Below are positions 25,965 through 34,356 of a DNA stretch of 64,000 nucleotides, piece after piece. Origin of the DNA: UBA1067 sp050874585. Lineage in GTDB: Bacteria; Verrucomicrobiota; Kiritimatiellia; RFP12; UBA1067. The translations under genes were made by a program, and so were the position numbers. Every line of letters begins with the position of its first letter. Positions within the stretch are counted from its first letter, which is position 1. Below the pieces are notes generated by a model, which had not been told where the DNA came from, made no database searches, and saw only the letters and a list, made by a program, of their open reading frames with translations. The DNA lies in contig JBNMKZ010000002.1 of the NCBI GenBank assembly GCA_050874585.1, positions 1-64,000 of the forward strand. Reading direction: 5' to 3'.

Positions 25965-27277
25965 TGACGCGGCGAACGTTCTTGGGCGGCCTTGCGGCGG
26001 CATCCTGTTCCGGATTCGCCGCGCCCATCGCCAATTCATCTGCGGCACGGCTGCGGATTGCCGACGCGGCACTTCGTTGCACACGGGAACCGCTCGTGCG
26101 CCCGTTTGGCTTCAAGGGTGGCTATCTGACGGAACTTTGGCAGCCCGCCGTCAAGTTCGCGGCGGAATCGGGCGAGACGGGAATCGGCCTTGGTACGCAA
26201 AGCGTCCTGTGGAGCGACGCGGCGATTTTCACGAGCCGTTCGGAAACGGCGGGCAATGAACTGATGCTGTCGCTGACCCGTCGGGCCGTTGAACTGGCGC
26301 GGGGAATGTCGTTCGCGACGCCGTTTGAGTTGTTGGACGCGCTCTTCCCGCAGGTTCTCGACTACGGGCGGAAACTTTCCGGCCGGGCCAATCTGCGCCC
26401 GACGTTTACGCTGAATGCGCTCGTTGCCGTTGACAATGCGGCCTGGGTGCTTTATGCACGGGACAAGGGCTTCACCTCGCTTGACGCGGCGGTTCCCGCC
26501 GCGTGGCGAGAGGGAATTCCGGCGCATCATCCGCGCTGTGCAATGATTCCACTCATCACCTACGGTACGCCGCTTGATGAGGTCCGGAGGTTGGTAAGGG
26601 AAGGCTCGTTTTTCTTCAAAATCAAGATTGGGCAGCCCGGCACGCAGCAGGAAATGTTGGCGAAGGACTGCGCCCGCGTGTCCGAACTCCACGCCATCTT
26701 GCGCGAGGTGCGCACCGAGGATTCGGCCACGGGCCGCGCCTTCTACTACTTTGACGCGAACGGACGCTATGCCGACAAGGAGACGCTCCTGCGTTTTGCC
26801 GATCACCTCGAACGGATCGGTGCACGCGAGCAGACTGCGATTGTCGAGGAGCCTTTTGACGAGATGAACGAGGTGGATGTCCACGACATTCCCCTGCGGC
26901 TGGCGGCGGACGAGTCGGCGCATACGGTCGCCGACGCAGAGCGGCGCATGGAGATGGGCTACCGTGCCATGGCGCTCAAGCCGATTGCGAAAACGCTGTC
27001 GATGACGCTGAAGATTGCGGCGGCGGCGGCGCGGCGGAATGTGCCGTGCTTCTGTGCCGACCTGACGGTCAATCCGGTACTGGTCGAGTGGAATCGTGCG
27101 GTTGCGGAGCGTCTGCCGCAGTTCCCCGGGCTTGGCAAGCTCGGGTTGCTGGAGTCCAATGGGCCGCAGAACTACAGGAACTGGGATGTCCTGTTCCGTG
27201 ATGTCCCACGGGATGGCATCTTTGCGCCGATGCCGCGTTACGAGGCACTCTTCAACAAGCGGGAAACCTTATCATGA
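25961..27277 (+). CDS. Tat-exported enolase-superfamily protein
   Basis: 438 aa. Twin-arginine signal TRRTFLGGLAAASCSGFAA. The enolase-superfamily (mandelate racemase/muconate lactonizing-like) barrel is recognisable by the KIK motif (K220, K222), metal ligands D265 (FDANGRY), E296/E297 (VEEPFDE) and D317 (AADES), and K340 in ALKPIAKT. These enzymes abstract a proton alpha to a carboxylate, for example acid-sugar dehydration or epimerisation. An exported member is unusual and points to extracytoplasmic processing of a uronic or aldonic acid unit (inference). ATGA overlaps at both ends show tight coupling. Confidence 0.78.
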   Translation: MMTRRTFLGGLAAASCSGFAAPIANSSAARLRIADAALRCTREPLVRPFGFKGGYLTELWQPAVKFAAESGETGIGLGTQSVLWSDAAIFTSRSETAGNELMLSLTRRAVELARGMSFATPFELLDALFPQVLDYGRKLSGRANLRPTFTLNALVAVDNAAWVLYARDKGFTSLDAAVPAAWREGIPAHHPRCAMIPLITYGTPLDEVRRLVREGSFFFKIKIGQPGTQQEMLAKDCARVSELHAILREVRTEDSATGRAFYYFDANGRYADKETLLRFADHLERIGAREQTAIVEEPFDEMNEVDVHDIPLRLAADESAHTVADAERRMEMGYRAMALKPIAKTLSMTLKIAAAAARRNVPCFCADLTVNPVLVEWNRAVAERLPQFPGLGKLGLLESNGPQNYRNWDVLFRDVPRDGIFAPMPRYEALFNKRETLS

Positions 27278-28257
27278 AACGCCTTTTACTTCTTTTTGTC
27301 TGCCTTGCGGCCGGTGTCGCGGCGGCGGAACTGAAAGTCGGCATCATCGGACTCGACACGAGCCATGTGATTGCCTTCACCAAGTTCATGAATGTCGACC
27401 GAAGCCCGGAGGCCGAGGGCTTCCGCGTCACCCACGCCTACCAGTGGGGGTCGAGGGACATCATCTCGGCCACGAACCGCTACCCGAAGTACCTTGCGCA
27501 GATGCGGGAGATGGGCGTTGAAATCGTCCCTGACATTGACGAGCTGATTGCCCGCGTGGATTGCATTTGCCTTGAGACGAACGATGGGCGTGAGCACCTG
27601 GCGCAGGCCGAAAAGGTCTTTCGGTCGGGCAAGCCCTGCTTCATCGACAAGCCCCTTGCGCACAACCTGCGTGACGCGCTGCGCATTTATGAGCTTGGCA
27701 AACGGTTGAACGCGAAGTACTTCTCGTCCTCGGCTCTGCGTTTCGGACGCGTGATTCGGGAGGTTCGGGCGGGGACATATGGCCCGATTCGGACGGTTGC
27801 GCTCACGTCGCCTTCCCCGGAGGAGGCGCAGGGTACGCACAACTTCTACAGCTGGTACGGCATTCATGGCTTTGAGCCTTATGTGGCGGTCATGGGGACG
27901 GGGGCCGAGAAAGTCAGTTGCTTCCGCAGTGAATCGGACGATGTCATCAACATTGCCTATCCGAACGGGCGCATGGGGCAACTTCACCTCTTTCGGCACG
28001 ACTGGTCGACCTACACGGGATACATCCTGCCGGTGAAGCCGAAGGATCCGGCGAATCTGGTCGTCGTCTTCGATGGCTACCAGGGATACGAGCCGCTTCT
28101 GCGTGAGATTTTGAAGTTCTTCAAGACGGGTGTTGTTCCGTTCAATCCCGAGGAAACGCTTGAAATCGCCGCCCTCATGGGGGCGGCGGAAGTGTCCGCA
28201 AAGCGCGGCGGAATGCCCGTCACGCTTGCAGACGTGCTGGAGGCGGCGCGGAAGTAG
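27274..28257 (+). CDS. Secreted Gfo/Idh/MocA-family oxidoreductase
   Basis: 327 aa. Sec signal peptide MKRLLLLFVCLAAGVAAA. Rossmann start LKVGIIGLDTSHVIAF, which lacks the third glycine of a classic GxGxxG. The family motif is DKPLAH in CFIDKPLAHNLRDA. The C-terminal half is shorter than in the other two oxidoreductases of the cluster. A Sec-exported member would have to acquire cofactor outside the cytoplasm, or the leader is a retained anchor. ATGA overlap with the enolase-superfamily gene. Substrate unknown. Confidence 0.8.
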   Translation: MKRLLLLFVCLAAGVAAAELKVGIIGLDTSHVIAFTKFMNVDRSPEAEGFRVTHAYQWGSRDIISATNRYPKYLAQMREMGVEIVPDIDELIARVDCICLETNDGREHLAQAEKVFRSGKPCFIDKPLAHNLRDALRIYELGKRLNAKYFSSSALRFGRVIREVRAGTYGPIRTVALTSPSPEEAQGTHNFYSWYGIHGFEPYVAVMGTGAEKVSCFRSESDDVINIAYPNGRMGQLHLFRHDWSTYTGYILPVKPKDPANLVVVFDGYQGYEPLLREILKFFKTGVVPFNPEETLEIAALMGAAEVSAKRGGMPVTLADVLEAARK

Positions 28258-28311
28258 TCGAAAGACCGCCGGATGATTTCTATTGGAAACAAGTCGAAAA
28301 GAAAGTTGGAT

Positions 28312-29055
28312 ATGAAGATTATTGTTGGCAAGGATAAGAATGATATGGGACGGCTCGCGGCGGATGCGGCGGCGAGCAAGATTTGCGCGGCAATTGAAGC
28401 GCGGGGTGAGGCCCGCGTCATTTTTGCCAGCGCGGCGAGTCAGTTTGAGTTCATCGAGGCGTTGCTGAGCCACACGGAAATCGACTGGTCGAAGGTCTGC
28501 GGCTTCCATCTGGATGAGTATGTCGGCATTCCTGCCGACCATCCCGCGAGCTTCCGGCGGTTTCTGGTCGAACGCCTGCTGTCCAAGTTGCCCTGCTTGG
28601 TGAAGAACTTCACATTCGTTGGCGGTGATGCGCCCGACACGGCGGCGGAGTGCGCACGGTTGGCGGCGGCCGTCCGTGAAAAGCCGATTGACCTCGCCTG
28701 CATTGGCATCGGCGAGAACGGTCACATCGCCTTCAACGATCCGCCGGCCGATTTTGAGACGAAGGAGGCGTATGCCGTCGTCAAGTTGGATGAAGTCTGC
28801 CGCCGTCAGCAGGTCGGCGAGGGGTGGTATCCGAGTCTTGATGCGGTTCCGACCCATGCCTACTCGATGACGGTTCCGCAAATTCTGGCGACGAAGTCCA
28901 TCGTCGTCATCGTCCCCGATGCCCGGAAGGCCGAGGCGGTGAAGCACACCGTCGAGAACGCAATCAGCCCCGAACTTCCCGCAACTTCCCTGCGGACGCA
29001 CGCCGATTGCGAGCTTTACCTTGACCCGCCGGCCGCGGCACTTCTGACAAGGTAA
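28312..29055 (+). CDS. nagB: Glucosamine-6-phosphate deaminase-like protein
   Basis: 247 aa from ATG 28312, which gives the family N-terminus MKIIVGKD; the frame is open to ATG 28273. Converts glucosamine-6-phosphate to fructose-6-phosphate and ammonia. Conserved HLDEYVGI carries the catalytic aspartate D68, and GENGHIAFNDP carries H138. The usual GLATGSTP loop is replaced by FASAASQFEFIE, as in a divergent subgroup of NagB-like proteins, so a different phosphosugar is possible. With NagA in the same unit it forms the core amino-sugar catabolic pair. Confidence 0.82.
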   Translation: MKIIVGKDKNDMGRLAADAAASKICAAIEARGEARVIFASAASQFEFIEALLSHTEIDWSKVCGFHLDEYVGIPADHPASFRRFLVERLLSKLPCLVKNFTFVGGDAPDTAAECARLAAAVREKPIDLACIGIGENGHIAFNDPPADFETKEAYAVVKLDEVCRRQQVGEGWYPSLDAVPTHAYSMTVPQILATKSIVVIVPDARKAEAVKHTVENAISPELPATSLRTHADCELYLDPPAAALLTR

Positions 29056-29059
29056 GCCC

Positions 29060-30577
29060 GTGGAGAACGCGCTTGCCTTCGCGGACTACGCCATCATTGC
29101 CGCGTTTTTCGCGGTGATGATTGGCGTTGGTTTCTACTACAGCCGACGGTCGGCATCGTCCGACCAGTTCTTTGGGAACGACAAGACGACGCCCTGGTGG
29201 CTCGCGGGTGTCTCGTTCTACATGAACAGCTTTTCGGCTCTTGCCTTCGTCATGTATTCGGCCCTTGCCTACAAGTTCGGCTGGGTTCCCGTAACGGTGA
29301 GCTGGCTCTCGGTCCCGGCCGTTCTTCTTGGGGCCTGGTTCCTGGCCGTGCGGTGGCGACGGGCGGCGAAGGGTAGCCCCATCGACTACATCGCCGAGCG
29401 GTATACGCCCGCCATGTGTCGGACGCTGGCCATTCTCGGCCTGCCCATGCAGCTCCTCGACAATGCGCTCAAGTTGCTCGCCATTGGCACGGTGGTCGGC
29501 GTTGGGATGGGCTTTCCGCTTTTCTGGTCGGTGTGCATCTCGGGAGTGATTATCATCCTTTATACCTTTCTCGGCGGACTGAAGGCCACGCTGGCATGTG
29601 ACTTCATTCAGTTCTTGGTCATCCTTGCGGTCGTGCTCCTCCTGCCGTTTCTTTGCCTCGGACGGCTTGCGTCCATGGATGGGGGCGCGGGGCTTCTCCA
29701 CGGCTTCAAGGTCTTCCTTGATGGTGTTCCCGTCGGATTCTTCGACTTCACGGCGGGCAAGTACACGTGGATTTATCTGCTTGTCTTCTTCTGTTGCGTC
29801 GGCTCGACCCTGTCGACGAACTGGTCGCTCATCCAGCGGTACTACGCGACGAAAAGCGAACGGGATGCGCGGAAGATGGCCTATCTTGTCGCGGTGCTCC
29901 TCTTTGTCGGGCCGCCGGTTTTCTTCTTTCCGGCCATGGCGGCCCGTGTCTTCCTGCCGGGAGGCCTGCCCGAGACGGAACTGAATGGTGTCTATGCGCT
30001 CCTTTGCCGCGAAGTTCTGCCGGTCGGACTGATTGGTCTTGTTATCGCGGCGATGTTTTCGGCGACCATGAGTTCATTGGCGGGCAATTTCAACGCGGCG
30101 GCAGCCGTCATGGTGAACGAGCTTTACCTGAAGTTCGTCCGTCGGCCTTCGGCGACCGCAAAGATGGTTGCCGCCCGTGCCGCGACTGTCATCGTCGGCG
30201 GACTCGTCGTGGCACTTGCCTTCGTGATGCAATACGCCCAAGGGGCGGACGACCTCTTCAACCTCTCCAACAAGGTCTTTGGCGTCTTCCTGCCGCCCAT
30301 CGCGATTCCCATGCTTGGTGGTGTCCTCGTGCGTGGACTCTCGCGTCGATCCGGGCTTTGCGGACTGGTCGTCGGCATCGTCGTCGGCCTTCTGCTCTTT
30401 GCACTTGGGTCTACGCCCAACTTGGCTTTCCTGCGCGAAATGGTCTGGATTTTCCCCACGACGGCACTGACCACTGTGGCGGGCCTCGTCCTCGGCACGT
30501 GCCTGTTCCGCGACACACCGGCCGACCGTGCGGCCGTAGCTGATTTCATGAATCGAATTGAAAAGAAGGAATACTGA
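29060..30577 (+). CDS. Sodium:solute symporter (SSS family)
   Basis: 505 aa, GTG start 4 nt after the previous stop. About 13 hydrophobic segments. N-terminal DYAIIAAFFAVMIGVGFYYS, SSDQFFGNDKTTPWWLAG and SFYMNSFSALAFVMYSALAY match the SSS signature region; FSATMSSLAGNFNAAAAVM matches the Na+-site helix TM8 region. Inner-membrane uptake coupled to sodium. Within this cluster the likely cargo is the sugar or acid released by the exported enzymes. The family also carries sialic acid and other sugars. Confidence 0.9.
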   Translation: MENALAFADYAIIAAFFAVMIGVGFYYSRRSASSDQFFGNDKTTPWWLAGVSFYMNSFSALAFVMYSALAYKFGWVPVTVSWLSVPAVLLGAWFLAVRWRRAAKGSPIDYIAERYTPAMCRTLAILGLPMQLLDNALKLLAIGTVVGVGMGFPLFWSVCISGVIIILYTFLGGLKATLACDFIQFLVILAVVLLLPFLCLGRLASMDGGAGLLHGFKVFLDGVPVGFFDFTAGKYTWIYLLVFFCCVGSTLSTNWSLIQRYYATKSERDARKMAYLVAVLLFVGPPVFFFPAMAARVFLPGGLPETELNGVYALLCREVLPVGLIGLVIAAMFSATMSSLAGNFNAAAAVMVNELYLKFVRRPSATAKMVAARAATVIVGGLVVALAFVMQYAQGADDLFNLSNKVFGVFLPPIAIPMLGGVLVRGLSRRSGLCGLVVGIVVGLLLFALGSTPNLAFLREMVWIFPTTALTTVAGLVLGTCLFRDTPADRAAVADFMNRIEKKEY

Positions 30578-30578
30578 T

Positions 30579-31871
30579 ATGACAACCTCATTGCTCCTGG
30601 CGGTTAGCCTCGTCACCCTCGACCCCGGACACTTCCATGCGTCCCTCGTCCAGAACCGACCCTATCCGGAGGTCTCCCCCGAAGTGAAGGTCTTTGCGCC
30701 AAACGGTCCGGAACTCGATGCCCACCTGCAACTCGTCTCGAACTTCAATGCCCGCGCCGAGAATCCGACGGCCTGGCGGGAGGTCGTCTATCGCGGTGCG
30801 GATTACCTGGAGCGCTTCGTCGCTGAAGCCAAGTCGGGTTCGCTGGGAGATTCGCCCGTCGTCATCCTGGCCGGCAAGAACAATCGCAAGGGCGACTATG
30901 CGCTCGCGGCGGTTGAGGCGGGCGTGAATGTCCTGGCCGACAAGCCGATGGCCATCACGCCGTCCGTCTATGAGAAGACTGTCCGAGCGGCGCGGCTCGC
31001 CCAGGAAAAGGGTCTCTTCTTCGCCGACATCATGACTGAGCGTAATGAGATTACCACGATTCTCCAGCGCGCCTTGACGCAGGATCGCACCCTCTATGGC
31101 GAGCAGGAGAAGGGCACGCCCGATAATCCCGCCATTACGAAGATTTCGGTTCACCACTTCTGCAAGCTCGTCAATGGTTCGCCATTGCAGCGTCCGACCT
31201 GGTACTACGACACGCGAATCCAGGGCGAGGGCATCGTGGACGTGACGACGCATCTCGTTGACCTCGTCCAGTGGGAGGCGTTTCCGGATGTCCGCCTGAC
31301 GACGAATGATGTCGAGATCGTCTCGTCCCGCACTTGGCCGACGCACCTGACGCCCGCACAGTACAAGATGTCCACGGGCGGATCGTGCGCGGCGGATTTT
31401 GATTGCGAGGCCAATGGGGAGTTCGTCTGGAAACTGAAGGGCGTTTCGTGCAAAGTCTCCGTCATCTGGAACTTCATGGCCCCGGAGGGCACGGGCGACA
31501 CGCACGATTCGATGATGCGCGGCACAAAGGCGGAGGTCTTCATCCGTCAGGGACCGAAGGAGGGCTACAGGCCAGTCCTCTACATCCGCTCGCGGGGCGA
31601 CGCGGCGGCAACTCGCCGTGCGCTTGACGCGGCACTCGTCCGCATTGAGAAATCGTGGCCCGGTGTCGCGGCACAGGAGACGGAGGAACCGGGCGTTTGG
31701 CGCATCTCCTACCCGAAGGCGTACGACATCGGACACGAGGCGCATTTCTCCCAGGTCGCTCACACCTATCTCGATTGGATGAAGGCCGGACGCGAGGACC
31801 CGCTGTACATTGACAATATGCTCGTCAAGTACTACACGATTGTCGAGGCGTGGAAGAAGGCGCACGAATGA
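30579..31871 (+). CDS. Gfo/Idh/MocA-family oxidoreductase with Oxidoreduct_C-type domain
   Basis: 430 aa from ATG 30579, 8 nt after AAGAAGGA; an upstream TTG at 30558 is less likely. The N-terminal Rossmann strand reads LVTLDPGHFHASLVQ, characteristic of the subgroup with a dedicated C-terminal oxidoreductase domain. The family motif is DKPMAI in VLADKPMAITPS. A large C-terminal domain carries HHFCKLVNG.PLQRPTWYYD and VDVTTHLVDLVQWE. No convincing signal peptide (the N-terminal hydrophobic run is the first strand), so probably cytoplasmic, unlike the other two family members here. Confidence 0.83.
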   Translation: MTTSLLLAVSLVTLDPGHFHASLVQNRPYPEVSPEVKVFAPNGPELDAHLQLVSNFNARAENPTAWREVVYRGADYLERFVAEAKSGSLGDSPVVILAGKNNRKGDYALAAVEAGVNVLADKPMAITPSVYEKTVRAARLAQEKGLFFADIMTERNEITTILQRALTQDRTLYGEQEKGTPDNPAITKISVHHFCKLVNGSPLQRPTWYYDTRIQGEGIVDVTTHLVDLVQWEAFPDVRLTTNDVEIVSSRTWPTHLTPAQYKMSTGGSCAADFDCEANGEFVWKLKGVSCKVSVIWNFMAPEGTGDTHDSMMRGTKAEVFIRQGPKEGYRPVLYIRSRGDAAATRRALDAALVRIEKSWPGVAAQETEEPGVWRISYPKAYDIGHEAHFSQVAHTYLDWMKAGREDPLYIDNMLVKYYTIVEAWKKAHE

Positions 31872-32788
31872 ACGCCGGGTGGATCGACCTTCAGGTCAAT
31901 GGCTACGCAGGCGTTGACTTCAATGCGCGGGGGTTGACGGTCGAGGCCGTCAAGCGCGTGACGGAACGCCTGGCGGCGGACGGCACGGTCGGCTATCTGC
32001 CGACGCTTGTCACGGGCGACCCCGAGATGCTGATCGAAACGATTCGAATCGTTGTCGCGGCGCGGCAAAAATACGAGGTCTGTGCGCGGAACATCCTCGG
32101 CTTCTTTCTTGAGGGACCGTTCATCTCGAATCGTCCCGGGGCCGTCGGGACGCATCCCATCGAATGGGTCCATGCGCCGGACCTGGGGCTTTTCGACCGC
32201 TTTCAGGATGCTGCGGAGGGACTTGTCCGACTCGTCAATGTCGCGGCGGAAGTCCCCGGAATGCCCGCATTCGTGAAGGCACTGACTGAACGGGGCGTGA
32301 CCGTCTCGCTTGGACATCAGCTGGCGACAAGCCCGGCGGACATCGAGCCGTGCCTTGCGGCGGGTGCCCGGGCGTTTACACATCTCGGCAATGGCATCCC
32401 GAACGAGGTGAATCGACACGACAACATCGTCTACACGGCCCTGGTCGAGAACCGTGCGTCCGTCATGTTCATTCCGGACGGACACCATCTTCCCGATACG
32501 ATGCTGAAGCTTTACTGCCGTGCCGTCCCTGCCACGCGGCTGATCGCCGTGTCGGATGCACAGTATCCGGCTGGCTTGCCGCCGGGCGAATACGAGGTCT
32601 GCGACGCCCATGCGCGGCTGGAGCCCAATGGACTCCTGTGGAACCCGGCCCGCAAGTGCCTCGTGGGAGCCACGACTCCGATTGCCAGGTGCATGGAAAT
32701 CCTGCGTACACGCGTCGGGCTGACGGAAGGGGAGTGCCGCCTCATCGGGCACGACAATGCGCTGAACCTCATCGGTTGCGCTCGGTAG
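31868..32788 (+). CDS. nagA: Short N-acetylglucosamine-6-phosphate deacetylase
   Basis: 306 aa from ATG 31868, overlapping the previous stop (ATGA). Deacetylates GlcNAc-6-phosphate to GlcN-6-phosphate, the NagB substrate. Metal and catalytic residues are present: E82 (LEGPFIS), H150 (SLGHQ), H172 (FTHLGNGIP), and D230 (VSDAQ), plus PDGHHLPD. It begins directly at the barrel strand GWIDLQVNGYAG and lacks about 50 N-terminal residues plus the matching C-terminal part of the small beta-sandwich found in 380-aa NagA. Active-site residues are intact, so probably functional. Last gene of the cluster, 17 nt from convergent thiC. Confidence 0.85.
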   Translation: MNAGWIDLQVNGYAGVDFNARGLTVEAVKRVTERLAADGTVGYLPTLVTGDPEMLIETIRIVVAARQKYEVCARNILGFFLEGPFISNRPGAVGTHPIEWVHAPDLGLFDRFQDAAEGLVRLVNVAAEVPGMPAFVKALTERGVTVSLGHQLATSPADIEPCLAAGARAFTHLGNGIPNEVNRHDNIVYTALVENRASVMFIPDGHHLPDTMLKLYCRAVPATRLIAVSDAQYPAGLPPGEYEVCDAHARLEPNGLLWNPARKCLVGATTPIARCMEILRTRVGLTEGECRLIGHDNALNLIGCAR

Positions 32789-32805
32789 TCACCCGCCACG
32801 CGGCA

Positions 32806-34110
32806 TCAGAGGCTTTTCGCCGCGAGGTCGCGTATGCGGCGTGACGTGCGCACGGCGCAGAACTGCTTGCCGCACATTGAGCAGTGGTCGTCGCCATGGT
32901 CGGCATCGGTGAGTGCCCGCGTCTTCAGCCAGCGTGCCTGCGCATGCTCGGGGTCGAGCGATGCCGCAAACTGCTCGTCCCAGCAGAAGTTTCGCCGCGC
33001 ATCGGCCATCGCGTCGTCTTGTGCCCGCGCACCCTTCAGTCCACGGGCGACATCACCCGCATGCGCGGCGATGCGGAAGGCGATACAGCCGCGATGCACC
33101 TCGTCGGCATCGGGAAGTCCAAGGTGTTCGGCGGGCGTGACATAGCAGAGAAGCGAAGCCCCGTAGGTCGCCGCCGCCGTTGCGCCAATCGCCGAGACGA
33201 TGTGGTCGTAGCCGGGCGCGACATCCGTAACGACGGGACCAAGCACGTAGAAGGGAGCACCCTTGCAGACTTTCTGCTCGCGCTCCATATTCATCTGAAT
33301 TTCGTTGAAGGGGATGTGGCCCGGTCCTTCCACCATCACCTGAACGCCACGCGCACGGCAACGCTCAACCAGCTCGCCCAGCACATCCAGTTCAGCGAAT
33401 TGCGCGGCATCCGAGGCATCCGCCAGACAGCCGGAACGCAGGCCGTCGCCGAGAGAGACGGTGACATCGTGCTGGACGAGAATGTCGAGGACCTCGTCCC
33501 ACTTTTCGTACAGGGGATTCTCGCGGTTGTTGGCCATCATCCATTCGGCCATAATCGAGCCGCCTCGGCTGACGATGCCCATCTTGCGCTTCATCGCGAG
33601 AGGGATGGCCGCCCGCAGAAGACCGGCGTGAAGCGTCATGAAGTCAACGCCCTGTTCGGCCTGTGCGCGGATGACGTCCAGCAGAAAGGATGGATCCATG
33701 TGCGGGATGTCGCCTTCGAGCCGGGAGATCGTCTCGTAGACGGGGACGGTGCCGAGCGGACGGTCGCTCGCGTCAAGCATGCCCTGTCGAATGGACTTGA
33801 GGTCGTCCGATCCAACCGAAAGATCCATGACGAAATCGGCTTCCGCCTTAAGTGCGATGGCGAGTTTCTCCAGTTCGTCGCCCTTGCCTGAATGTGTCAC
33901 GCTCCGGCCGAGATTCGCGTTGATTTTCGTGCGGAAGACTCGGCCGACCCCAATGGGCCGTGCGTTTGTGTGGTGGATGTTCAGCGGGATGACGGCCTCG
34001 CCGCGTACGACAGCGACGCGCACGGTCTCCGCATCAATTCCCTCGTCCGCCGCGACGATTTTCATCGCCTCGGTCACCTGACCCTTGCGGGCCGCTTCCA
34101 GTTGTGTCAT
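32806..34110 (-). CDS. thiC: Phosphomethylpyrimidine synthase
   Basis: 434 aa. Radical-SAM enzyme converting 5-aminoimidazole ribotide to HMP-phosphate in thiamine synthesis. The C-terminal cluster-binding motif is CSMCGKQFC (CX2CX4C), followed by AVRTSRRIRDL. Core motifs GEAVIPLNIHHTN..., NANLGRS, GGSIMAEWM, VEGPGHIPFN and HYVLGP-like FYVLGPVVTDVAPGYDHI are all present. It is the short form without the N-terminal ThiC-associated domain. AAAGGA precedes the ATG. No other thi genes are adjacent. Controlled by the TPP riboswitch just upstream. Confidence 0.96.
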   Translation of the reverse strand: MTQLEAARKGQVTEAMKIVAADEGIDAETVRVAVVRGEAVIPLNIHHTNARPIGVGRVFRTKINANLGRSVTHSGKGDELEKLAIALKAEADFVMDLSVGSDDLKSIRQGMLDASDRPLGTVPVYETISRLEGDIPHMDPSFLLDVIRAQAEQGVDFMTLHAGLLRAAIPLAMKRKMGIVSRGGSIMAEWMMANNRENPLYEKWDEVLDILVQHDVTVSLGDGLRSGCLADASDAAQFAELDVLGELVERCRARGVQVMVEGPGHIPFNEIQMNMEREQKVCKGAPFYVLGPVVTDVAPGYDHIVSAIGATAAATYGASLLCYVTPAEHLGLPDADEVHRGCIAFRIAAHAGDVARGLKGARAQDDAMADARRNFCWDEQFAASLDPEHAQARWLKTRALTDADHGDDHCSMCGKQFCAVRTSRRIRDLAAKSL

Positions 34111-34121
34111 GCGTCTTGTCC

Positions 34122-34200
34122 TTTCCTACGCGGGCATTACCCCGTTCAGGTTCTGTCGGTTTTTCTCAGCCGAGGCGCACCCTGCGCCCTGGCACCCGAA
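34122..34200 (-). ncRNA. TPP riboswitch (THI element)
   Basis: Minus strand reads TCGGGTGCC...CGGCTGAGA...GAACCTGAACGGGGTAATG followed by CCCGCGTAGGA. The CTGAGA and GAACCTGA...GG.TAAT.CC.GCG.AGG segments are the defining TPP aptamer sequences. The 3' strand runs into the GGAAAGGA ribosome site of thiC. Sequestration of that site on TPP binding is the likely mode, as no terminator hairpin with a T-run separates aptamer and gene. Confidence 0.95.
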
Positions 34201-34212
34201 GCGACAGCGGAT

Positions 34213-34221
34213 AGTATACCA
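34213..34221 (-). promoter_or_regulatory. Extended -10 promoter of the thiC leader
   Basis: Minus strand TGGTATACT in the context TTTTTTGGTATACTAT. It lies about 13 nt upstream of the aptamer, which fits a riboswitch transcript. Confidence 0.75.
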
Positions 34222-34356
34222 AAAAAGCGTTTTCTCCGTCGGCGTTTGACGCACTGCGTCGAAGCATTTTCTGATGTCCTTCCGTGATTTTGGTGTGGTC
34301 CGTGGATGGTTTTTCGTGTAATCGTCTGGACAAAAAGGACGGTTTTTCGCGGCAAG

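Noticed and set aside
30558..30578. Earlier TTG start for the third Gfo/Idh/MocA gene
   Set aside because: ATG 30579 has a good AAGAAGGA site, and the extra residues add nothing to the family alignment.
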